The notes under the pieces are model-generated. The model had not been told where the DNA came from. It made no database searches and saw only the letters and a list, made by a program, of their open reading frames with translations. 6,956 nt of DNA. Origin: Sphingomonadales bacterium (GTDB lineage Bacteria > Pseudomonadota > Alphaproteobacteria > Sphingomonadales > Sphingomonadaceae). The stretch lies in assembly GCA_028868335.1 (NCBI GenBank), contig JAGWUU010000172.1, positions 1 through 6,956 on the forward strand, written 5' to 3'. The position numbers and the translations under genes are program-made. This document shows, one piece after another, positions 1-6,956 of the stretch (position 1 is its first letter; each line of letters starts with the position of its first letter).

Positions 1-1400
1 ACATCGGGCCGGTCAAGATCGGCGTCGGTCAGTTCATAGCCCTTGGGCGCGAACCAGTTGGGACGTTCCCAGCCGAACACGGAACCGAATACCGCACCCA
101 GATCCTTCATCCGTGAATAGCACGGGGTCTGGCGCAGCGGGCGCCCGGCCTCGCGCTCCTCGTCGGGATAGTGAATGCTGAAGACCTTGGCGTAGGCTTC
201 CTCGTTCTTGCGGACCAGGTAGCCTTCCCCGGCATAGTCGCCGAAACGGCGCGGATCGACGCCCATCATGTCGATCGTCGGCTCGCCCTCTACGATCCAG
301 TGCGCGAGTTGCCATCCCGCCCCGCCCGCGGCGGTGATGCCGAAGCTGTGCCCTTCGTTGAGCCACAGATTCTTGCGGTCCCAGGCCGGACCGACGATCG
401 GCGAACCGTCAGGAGTATAGGCGATCGCGCCGTTGTACACCTTCTTCACCCCGACTTCACCGAACGCGGGAACCCGGGTGATCGCGGTTTCTATATAGGG
501 CATCAGGCGTTCTAGATCGTCTGGAAACAACTCGTACTCGCTGTTCCATGCTGGACCGTCGACGTAGCAGGCGGGCGCTCCGATTTCATAAGGGCCGAGC
601 AGCAGTCCACCCGCCTCCTCGCGCATGTACCATGAGGAATCGCTTTCGCGCAGCACGCCCATTTCGGGCAGACCCTTGGCGCGGCGCTCCATGATCGCGG
701 GGTGCTGATCGGTGACGATGTACTGGTGCTCGACCGGGATCACCGGAATGTCCAGCCCGACCATCCGTCCGGTCTGACGGGCGAAGCTGCCGGTAGCCGA
801 AACCACATGTTCGCAGGTGATGTCTCCCTGATCGGTGGACACGACCCATTCGCCATTGGGCTTCTGGGTAATTCCCGTGACGGTGGTGTTGCGCTGGATC
901 CGGGCGCCGCGCTGGCGCGCGCCCTTGGCAAGAGCCTGGGTAAGATCGGCGGGCTGGATATAGCCGTCTGCCTTGTGCTGGATCGCGGCGATGATGCCGT
1001 CGGTGTTGCACAGGGGCCAGATTTCCTTGAGCTGATCGGGCGTGAGGAAGTTGACATCGACCCCGATCGTCTCGGCGACCCCGGCATAGTACTTGTACTC
1101 GTCCAGACGGTCTGCCGTGCGGGCAAGGCGAATGTTGCTCACCCGCGAGAAGCCGACGTTGAGTTCCGTCTCCGCCTCAAGGCTGGGATAGAGATCGACC
1201 GAATACTGGTGGAGCTTGCCGACCGAGTACGACAGGTTGAACAGCGGCAACAGCCCGGCCGCGTGCCAGGTCGAACCCGAGGTCAGTTCCTTGCGCTCCA
1301 GCAGGACGCAGTCCGACCAACCCAACTTGGCGAGATGATAGAGCGTGCTGACACCCACCACGCCGCCGCCAATAACAACTACTCGTGCCGTCGAAGTCAT
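1..1400 (-). CDS. FAD-dependent oxidoreductase, dimethylglycine/sarcosine dehydrogenase type (C-terminus beyond left edge)
   Basis: Reading the minus strand from ATG at 1400 gives an uninterrupted frame of 466 codons that leaves the window at base 1, so the C-terminus is missing. The N-terminus has a Rossmann dinucleotide motif (VVVIGGGVVG, residues 7-16) and then STWHAAG (residues 43-49). In dimethylglycine and sarcosine dehydrogenases the equivalent His (here H46) carries covalently bound FAD. GHSFGITAAGGAG (350-362) is the second FAD-contacting segment of this fold, and FGWERPNWF (442-450) marks the central FAO_M domain. Family members are usually about 800 residues and end in GcvT-type folate-binding domains, which would lie to the left. 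The expected reaction is oxidative N-demethylation of dimethylglycine, sarcosine or a related N-methyl amine, giving methylene-THF. The exact substrate cannot be told from this part. A weak GGACAGG lies about 8 bases before the ATG. The gene is divergent from the deacylase-sdaA pair. Confidence 0.9.
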   Translation of the reverse strand, partial: MTSTARVVVIGGGVVGVSTLYHLAKLGWSDCVLLERKELTSGSTWHAAGLLPLFNLSYSVGKLHQYSVDLYPSLEAETELNVGFSRVSNIRLARTADRLDEYKYYAGVAETIGVDVNFLTPDQLKEIWPLCNTDGIIAAIQHKADGYIQPADLTQALAKGARQRGARIQRNTTVTGITQKPNGEWVVSTDQGDITCEHVVSATGSFARQTGRMVGLDIPVIPVEHQYIVTDQHPAIMERRAKGLPEMGVLRESDSSWYMREEAGGLLLGPYEIGAPACYVDGPAWNSEYELFPDDLERLMPYIETAITRVPAFGEVGVKKVYNGAIAYTPDGSPIVGPAWDRKNLWLNEGHSFGITAAGGAGWQLAHWIVEGEPTIDMMGVDPRRFGDYAGEGYLVRKNEEAYAKVFSIHYPDEEREAGRPLRQTPCYSRMKDLGAVFGSVFGWERPNWFAPKGYELTDADLDRPD

Positions 1401-1650
1401 CGCCCATGCCTGTCCGATTGGATTGAGCGCCCTCTATGTCAGCCAATCCGGCCCGACCACAACCGCGAAGCACGCGGCAGGGCCATTCATCGCAGTTTCT
1501 TATGGTTTGGATAAGTCGGCCCCCGTTCCGCAATCAGCGCCCCTCCAGCAGACGATCAAACATCCTAATGCCCTGCGCCTGCGATGGACTTGCGCGCAAA
1601 CGCGCCCTAATTGGGCAGGCCGCTCACTGGTGCAATTCTGGATCAATCCC
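1401..1650. promoter_or_regulatory. Divergent intergenic region between the flavoprotein gene and the deacylase-sdaA unit
   Basis: This gap of about 250 bases must hold the promoters for both flanking transcription units. I could not identify a convincing -35/-10 pair on either strand. Visible symmetry: GATTGG at 1416-1421 opposite CCAATC at 1443-1448; an imperfect 17-base palindrome CTTAT-N7-ATAAG at 1499-1515; and a perfect 10-base palindrome TTGCGCGCAA at 1590-1599. Any of these could be a regulator site, but none matches an operator I can name, and short palindromes of this kind arise by chance. Open frames crossing this gap have no recognisable protein content. The deacylase frame stays open leftward into it, so the right boundary depends on the start chosen for that gene. 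Confidence 0.45.
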
Positions 1651-2147
1651 TTGGCCGCAAACGAAACTTCACTTCTCGACGCACTCGACGCCGCCTCGAT
1701 CGCGTGGTCCCTCCACGAGCATGAGGCGGTGTTCACCGTCGAGGCCAGCAACCGGATCCACGCCGAGATTGCCGGGGCCCACACCAAGAACCTGTTCCTC
1801 AAGGACGCCGGGGGCACCTTCTGGGTCGTCACCGCGCCGCACGATGCGGCGATAGACCTCAAGGCGCTGCCCCAGGCGATCGGCTCGAAGAAGGTCAGCT
1901 TCGGCAAGGCCGACGACATGGAACGACTGCTGGGCGTGCAGCCTGGATCGGTGACGCCGCTCGCCGCGCTCAACGATGCCGATGCGGTTGTCCGGTTCGT
2001 TATCGACGAACGCCTCGCCAGCGCCGATGCAGTGAACGTCCACCCGTTGCGCAACACCGCCACGATGGGACTTGCGGGCACGGACCTCATCGCCTTCATC
2101 GAGCGGACCGGCCACGAGCCGATCATCGCCAGGCTGCCGGCCCCGCA

Positions 2148-2151
<4 letters not shown>
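1651..2151 (+). CDS. YbaK/PrdX-type aminoacyl-tRNA deacylase (prolyl-tRNA editing family)
   Basis: The 166-residue product has features of the free-standing YbaK/ProX/PrdX editing proteins, which hydrolyse misacylated tRNAs, typically Ala- or Cys-tRNA(Pro), in the cytoplasm. Visible family signatures are HEHEAVFTVE near residues 22-31, the lysine-bearing TKNLFLKD (45-52), LLGVQPGSVTPLA (93-105) and NVHPLRNTATMGL (129-141). The frame remains open upstream to 1345, but nothing before about 1650 looks like protein of this family. Similarity begins around ETSLLDALD, so a TTG start at 1651 fits the usual family length of about 165-170 residues. GTG at 1630 (173 residues), with GGGCAGG roughly 10 bases upstream, is a real alternative. 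The stop overlaps the sdaA start as ATGA, implying translational coupling with serine deamination. Which amino acid or tRNA it edits cannot be read from the sequence. The family call is firm; the start is uncertain. Confidence 0.85.
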
Positions 2152-3527
<1,376 letters not shown>

Positions 3528-3537
3528 CCACGGGCGA

Positions 3538-4524
3538 TCAGTCCTTGCGGTGCGCCAGCTCCCGGTCATGCCGGGGCGAGCAGTCGAACGCCGCGCGATA
3601 GGCCCTGGCGAAGTGCGTCGCCGAGACGAACCCTGTCGCCACCGCGATCTGCATCATCGACAGACCGGTCTGGCGGACCAGTTGCCGCGCGCGCTGAAGG
3701 CGCAACTCACGGTAATACGCCGCCGGCGTCAGGGCGAGTTCGGCGGCGAACAGCCGTTCGAGTTGCCGGACCGAGACGCCGGAGGCCGTGGCCAGATTGG
3801 ACAGTGCCATCGGGCTCTCGAGGTTGCCTTCCATGAGCGCGATGGCGTCAAGCAGGTGAGGATTGCGCGCGCCGGTCCGCTCGGCCAGCGCCAGCCGTTG
3901 CGGATCGGCGGCCTTGCGTGCGGCATGGTGCAGCATCTGGTCTGCTACCTGCGCCGCCAGATCACGGCCGAAATCCTGCGCAATGAAACCCAGCATCAGG
4001 TCGAGCGGGGCGGTTCCGCCCGAACAGGTGAAGCGGGCGCCGTCGATCTCGTAGATGCTCTTGGTGACTTCGACCGCCGGATAGTTTTCGGCCAGCGTTT
4101 CCAGGTCCTCCCAGTGTCCGGTGCAGCGCCTGCCGTCGAGCAGCCCGGCATCGGCCAGGATGATGCTGCCCGAACAGACCGACCCGATCATCGCTCCCTG
4201 GCTGGACGCACGGCGCAATTGCGCGGCAAGATCCGCGTCAAGGTGATCGTAGGCGTTGATTCCGGCGCAGACCACCACGGCATCGGGCAGACCGATAAGC
4301 CGCAACATGCCATCGACCTGGACCGTCGCGCCGTTGCTGGCGCGGACCGGCGCGCCGTCCTTGCTCAGAGTGCTCCACTTGTAGAGCGCGGAACCGGCCA
4401 TGCGGTTGGCCGCGCGCAGCGGCTCGATGGCCGCGGTGAATGGCATCATCGAGAATTCAGGGACAAGCAGGAAGGCGAAGCTGCGCGGCGATCTGGCGGC
4501 GCGATTGCCTTGCTTGCCGGTCAC
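3538..4524 (-). CDS. GbdR/GlxA-like AraC-family transcriptional regulator with DJ-1/PfpI-type sensor domain
   Basis: The N-terminal part (about residues 14-185) is a class I amidotransferase-like (DJ-1/PfpI) domain. It includes FAFLLVPEFSMMPFTAAIEPL (17-37, motif core FSMMPF) and a nucleophile-elbow-like GSVCSG with C117. The C-terminal part is an AraC DNA-binding domain with two helix-turn-helix units: about 239-262 (LSNLATASGVSVRQLERLF) and 288-312 (MQIAVATGFVSATHFARAYR). This architecture and the SMMPFTAAIEPLRAAN-type segment resemble GbdR, SouR and CdhR, which sense glycine betaine/dimethylglycine, sarcosine or carnitine derivatives and activate catabolic genes. I chose the GTG at 4524 (328 residues): AAAAAGGG lies about 8 bases upstream and the family similarity starts soon after. 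The longer frame from ATG 4581 would add 19 unusual residues and overlap the apparent promoter. It is divergent from the corrinoid operon and convergent with sdaA, so it plausibly controls both sides. The ligand is inferred. Confidence 0.9.
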   Translation of the reverse strand: MTGKQGNRAARSPRSFAFLLVPEFSMMPFTAAIEPLRAANRMAGSALYKWSTLSKDGAPVRASNGATVQVDGMLRLIGLPDAVVVCAGINAYDHLDADLAAQLRRASSQGAMIGSVCSGSIILADAGLLDGRRCTGHWEDLETLAENYPAVEVTKSIYEIDGARFTCSGGTAPLDLMLGFIAQDFGRDLAAQVADQMLHHAARKAADPQRLALAERTGARNPHLLDAIALMEGNLESPMALSNLATASGVSVRQLERLFAAELALTPAAYYRELRLQRARQLVRQTGLSMMQIAVATGFVSATHFARAYRAAFDCSPRHDRELAHRKD

Positions 4525-4544
4525 TTCGCACGCCCTTTTTTCAT
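4521..4544 (-). CDS. Possible 7-residue leader peptide overlapping the regulator start
   Basis: On the minus strand an ATG at 4544 opens a frame of seven sense codons (M-K-K-G-R-A-K). Its TGA (4523-4521) overlaps the regulator's GTG start at 4524 as GTGA. Such an arrangement can couple translation of two frames. However, the frame contains the regulator's own ribosome binding site (AAAAAGGG) and has only a weak GGA upstream of its ATG, so it may be coincidental. Confidence 0.15.
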   Translation of the reverse strand: MKKGRAK

Positions 4545-4550
4545 GTCGCG

Positions 4551-4578
4551 AATATATCCGAAAACGTCGGATTGAGAA
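4551..4578 (-). promoter_or_regulatory. Candidate promoter of the AraC regulator with an inverted repeat in its spacer
   Basis: Read on the minus strand, TTCTCA (4578-4573, 4 of 6 matches to TTGACA) and TATATT (4556-4551, 5 of 6 matches to TATAAT) are separated by 16 bases. A start point about 7 bases beyond the -10 would fall near 4544 and give a leader of about 20 bases containing the AAAAAGGG ribosome binding site before GTG 4524. The spacer between the two boxes is filled by TCCGA-N5-TCGGA (4557-4571), a perfect inverted repeat well placed to block or remodel polymerase binding. Promoter boxes are hard to call in GC-rich genomes, so this is a hypothesis based on matching geometry. Confidence 0.4.
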
Positions 4579-4597
4579 CATAAGACTCGGCGCTTCT

Positions 4598-4612
4598 GCC
4601 GCATTATGCGGC
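4598..4612. promoter_or_regulatory. Perfect 15-base odd palindrome, candidate operator upstream of the corrinoid operon
   Basis: GCCGCAT-T-ATGCGGC has perfect 7-base arms around a single central base. It lies 44 bases before the ATG of the corrinoid protein gene and upstream of its ribosome binding site. TGTCGC (4544-4549) and its complement GCGACA (4611-4616) are a second, widely spaced related pair. As DNA this is a good symmetric protein-binding site. As RNA it could form a 6 bp stem with a 3-base loop, but no T-run follows. The AraC regulator encoded divergently is the obvious candidate binder, although AraC proteins more often use direct repeats, so a different dimeric regulator is possible. 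Confidence 0.45.
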
Positions 4613-4641
4613 GACAGTTACAAGCGATCGACCACAATCAG

Positions 4642-4651
4642 AAGGTGAGGG
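4642..4651 (+). promoter_or_regulatory. Ribosome binding site fixing the corrinoid protein start
   Basis: AAGGTGAGGG ends 5 bases before ATG 4657 and is the best Shine-Dalgarno match nearby. It supports ATG 4657 over an in-frame GTG at 4645, which lies inside this site, and over ATG 4606, which lies inside the upstream palindrome. Confidence 0.65.
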
Positions 4652-4656
4652 TAATC

Positions 4657-5343
<687 letters not shown>

Positions 5344-5365
5344 GGCCAACGGGGAGGCGAAGGCC

Positions 5366-5968
5366 ATGCGGCAAGGCCGGTGCCTGGTACTGGCTTGCGG
5401 AGCGCTCGCGAAGGAGATCGTGGCGCTGAAGGCCCAGCTTGGCCTGAGCGACGAGGACGTTGCCCTGCAATGCCTGCCCGCCGAACTGCACAACCGCCCG
5501 CGCGAAATAGCGCCCCGCGTCGATGAAGTGCTGACCGCGCGGCGGCACGAGTTCGACCGGGTGCTGATCGGCTATGGCGAGTGCGGCACCGGCGGCGCGC
5601 TCGATGAAGTGCTGGCGCGCCACGATGCCCAGCGCCTGCCGCACGCCCATTGCTATGAATTCTTCGCCGGCACCACGCAGTTCGCGGAGATCGTGGAGGC
5701 GGAACTGGGCAGCTTCTTCCTTACCGACTACCTGGTCCGCAATTTCGAGCGGCTGGTGATCACCGGCCTGGGGCTCGACCGGTTTCCGCACCTGCGCGAC
5801 AGCTATTTCGGCAATTACCGCGATCTCGTCTATCTCGCCCAGCTCGACGATGAAGCCCTTCAGAAGCAAGCTCGCGCCGCCGCCGAACGGCTGGGGCTGA
5901 ACTATGTCTATCGCAAGGTCGGCTACGGCGATCTGGCTGCTGCCTTGGCGGAGATCGGCCATGTATAG
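5366..5968 (+). CDS. DUF1638 family protein of unknown function, linked to corrinoid methyl transfer
   Basis: The product is 200 residues with no signal peptide or membrane segment. I recognise the DUF1638 pattern: LACGALAKEI (9-18, with C11), LPAELHNRP (37-45, with H42), GYGECGTGG (69-77, with C73), HCYEFFAG (95-102, with H95 and C96), then FFLTDYLVRNF (117-127) and YFGNYRDLVYLAQ (147-159). The cysteine and histidine motifs look like a conserved active or metal/cofactor site, but no biochemical function is established that I know of. From memory of gene neighbourhoods, the family often sits beside corrinoid proteins and methyl-THF enzymes, and that holds here. A role in corrinoid loading, reactivation or methyl-group handling is inference only. 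The ATG at 5366 is preceded by GGGGAGG with 8 bases between. The stop lies inside the start of the next gene (8-base overlap), so the two are likely translationally coupled. Confidence 0.85.
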   Translation: MRQGRCLVLACGALAKEIVALKAQLGLSDEDVALQCLPAELHNRPREIAPRVDEVLTARRHEFDRVLIGYGECGTGGALDEVLARHDAQRLPHAHCYEFFAGTTQFAEIVEAELGSFFLTDYLVRNFERLVITGLGLDRFPHLRDSYFGNYRDLVYLAQLDDEALQKQARAAAERLGLNYVYRKVGYGDLAAALAEIGHV

Positions 5969-6401
5969 CGTGCGCCTCTGGTCGGTACGTCATTCGCGGG
6001 GGCTGGAGCGAATCTACAACATCGCCAATCCGCTGGTGCTGAAACTGCTGCGCGCCACCACGCGCCTGTTCGGAACGCGGCTCGACCGGCCCATTGCCGC
6101 GATCGAGGCGGCGACCAAGGGCTTCCTGTTCGACTGCAAGATGTGCGGCGATTGCGCGCTCTCGAAAACCGGCATGTCGTGCCCGATGAATTGCCCCAAG
6201 ACGATCCGCAACGGCCCCTGCGGCGGCGTGCGCGAGAACGGCATGTGCGAGGTGCGCCCCGAGATGCGCTGCGTCTGGGTTGCGGCATGGGACGGCGCCT
6301 CGCGGATGCGGGGCGGGGACGCGATCAAGGCCGTGAACTTCGCCGTCGATCACCGCGCCAAGGGTTCGTCGTCCTGGCTGAAGCTGGCCCGCGATGCCTG
6401 A
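5961..6401 (+). CDS. MetV-like methylenetetrahydrofolate reductase C-terminal domain protein, cysteine-rich
   Basis: The 146-residue product belongs to the family annotated as methylenetetrahydrofolate reductase C-terminal domain protein; its acetogen member is MetV, the partner of MetF. The central part is cysteine-rich: C59, C62 and C65 (spacing CxxCxxC), C74, C78, C87 in NGPCGG (85-89 region), C96 and C104. Eight cysteines in 46 residues suggest a metal or iron-sulfur site. A basic, amphipathic N-terminus (residues 1-45) precedes it. In acetogens MetV and MetF form a complex that interconverts methylene-THF and methyl-THF; here the likely direction is oxidation of methyl-THF arising from demethylation. 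It overlaps the upstream DUF1638 gene and the downstream MetF gene by 8 bases each, which supports a MetVF-type complex made in fixed ratio. It is at the short end for the family. Confidence 0.85.
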   Translation: MYSVRLWSVRHSRGLERIYNIANPLVLKLLRATTRLFGTRLDRPIAAIEAATKGFLFDCKMCGDCALSKTGMSCPMNCPKTIRNGPCGGVRENGMCEVRPEMRCVWVAAWDGASRMRGGDAIKAVNFAVDHRAKGSSSWLKLARDA

Positions 6402-6956
6402 TCGCGTAACCGTCGAGGAAATGGGGCTCAACCCCGCCGATCCGCTGCCGCGGCGGCCCGGCCATGTCTCGCACGGACGGTTCGAGCGGGTTCTTCGCGC
6501 CGGGCATTTCGCGGTTTCGACCGAGATCGCCCCACCGGATTCGGCCGATCCCGATGAGGTCCTGCACCGGGCGGCTTCGTTCGACGGCTATGTCGATGCG
6601 ATCAACGCCACCGACGGGTCGGGTGCGAATTGTCACATGTCGAGCCTGGGGGTCTGCGCCCTGCTTACGCGCGAGGGCTATTCGCCGATCATCCAGGTGA
6701 GTTGCCGCGACCGCAATCGGATAGCGATCCAGGGCGACCTGCTCGGCGCGGCGGCGCTGGGGGTCTGTTCGGTCCTGTGCCTGTCGGGCGATGATGTCAG
6801 CGTCGGCGATCATCCCGAAGCCAAGCCGGTGTTCGATCTGGATTCGATCTCTCTGCTCCAGACCGTGCGGACCCTGCGCGACGAATCGCACTTCCTCTCC
6901 GGGCGCAAGCTCGACCTGCCGCCGCGGCTGTTCCTCGGCGCCTCGATCAATCCCTT
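6394..6956 (+). CDS. Methylenetetrahydrofolate reductase, MetF family (C-terminus beyond right edge)
   Basis: The frame opens at ATG 6394 and runs off the window after 187 codons, so roughly the first two thirds of a typical 290-300 residue enzyme is present. The start of the TIM barrel is recognisable: STEIAPPDSADPDE (42-55), where E44 aligns with the catalytic Glu of MetF; VDAINATDGSGAN (67-79); IIQVSCRDRNR (99-109), the folate/flavin-contacting strand; and LCLSGDD (128-134), with D133 or D134 matching the Asp near the FMN/FAD and folate. The family uses flavin to interconvert methylene-THF and methyl-THF. Pairing with the MetV-like gene directly upstream (8-base overlap) and with a corrinoid protein points to a catabolic enzyme oxidising methyl-THF, distinct from the housekeeping MetF that feeds methionine synthesis. 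That distinction is inferred from context. Confidence 0.9.
   Translation, partial: MPDRVTVEEMGLNPADPLPRRPGHVSHGRFERVLRAGHFAVSTEIAPPDSADPDEVLHRAASFDGYVDAINATDGSGANCHMSSLGVCALLTREGYSPIIQVSCRDRNRIAIQGDLLGAAALGVCSVLCLSGDDVSVGDHPEAKPVFDLDSISLLQTVRTLRDESHFLSGRKLDLPPRLFLGASINP

Noticed and set aside
1590..1599. Perfect 10-base palindrome TTGCGCGCAA
   Set aside because: A 10-base palindrome is expected by chance at an appreciable rate in a GC-rich gap of 250 bases, and it has no partner site or matching promoter.
1345..1650. N-terminal extension of the deacylase frame to ATG 1345
   Set aside because: It would overlap the start of the divergent flavoprotein gene and add about 100 residues unlike the family, doubling back over the promoter region.
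1401..1650. Riboswitch (glycine or cobalamin) in the divergent gaps
   Set aside because: I looked because of the pathway, but found no glycine-riboswitch-like tandem or B12-box-like motif here or in 4525-4656, and the latter gap is too short for a full cobalamin riboswitch plus promoter.
3550..4575. Long plus-strand open frame opposite the AraC regulator
   Set aside because: The minus strand has a complete DJ-1-like plus AraC architecture. The plus-strand translation has low-complexity Arg-rich composition and no family signature.
4606..4656. Earlier start (ATG 4606) for the corrinoid protein
   Set aside because: This ATG lies within the 15-base palindrome and has no good ribosome binding site. 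ATG 4657 has a strong one, and family similarity begins after it.

Overview
The window looks like chromosomal DNA from a high-GC proteobacterium. My best guess is an alphaproteobacterium, possibly a sphingomonad-type aerobe. That rests on codon use (GC-rich third positions), the GbdR/GlxA-type AraC regulator and the gene families present; no rRNA or other marker is available to confirm it. I see no mobile element, tRNA, rRNA or CRISPR array. Nearly all of the sequence is tightly packed coding DNA.

Layout from left to right: (1) 1-1400, minus strand: the N-terminal 466 residues of a dimethylglycine/sarcosine dehydrogenase-type flavoprotein, running off the left edge. (2) 1401-1650: a divergent intergenic region. 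(3) 1651-3527, plus strand: a two-gene unit, a YbaK/PrdX-type aminoacyl-tRNA deacylase whose stop overlaps the start of an L-serine ammonia-lyase (sdaA). (4) 3538-4524, minus strand: a GbdR/GlxA-like AraC-family regulator, convergent with sdaA. (5) 4525-4656: a compact divergent control region with two clear inverted repeats. (6) 4657-6956, plus strand: a four-gene operon of a dimethylamine-type corrinoid protein, a DUF1638 protein, a cysteine-rich MetV-like protein (methylene-THF reductase C-terminal domain family) and a MetF-like methylenetetrahydrofolate reductase, which runs off the right edge.

Read together, the genes suggest catabolism of a methylated amine of the choline / glycine betaine / dimethylglycine / sarcosine type. 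A corrinoid-dependent methyltransferase system would move a methyl group to tetrahydrofolate. The MetV-MetF pair would oxidise methyl-THF to methylene-THF. The flavoprotein would remove further N-methyl groups oxidatively as methylene-THF. Glycine plus methylene-THF can give serine (by a GlyA not in the window), and SdaA would turn serine into pyruvate. The AraC regulator between the two halves would be the natural sensor. This pathway is inferred from gene families and context. The substrate-specific methyltransferase (MttB-like) and the methyl-corrinoid:THF methyltransferase are not in the window and would be expected nearby.

The least understood component is the DUF1638 protein, embedded between the corrinoid protein and the folate enzymes with conserved-looking Cys/His motifs. 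It is the best candidate for new biology here.
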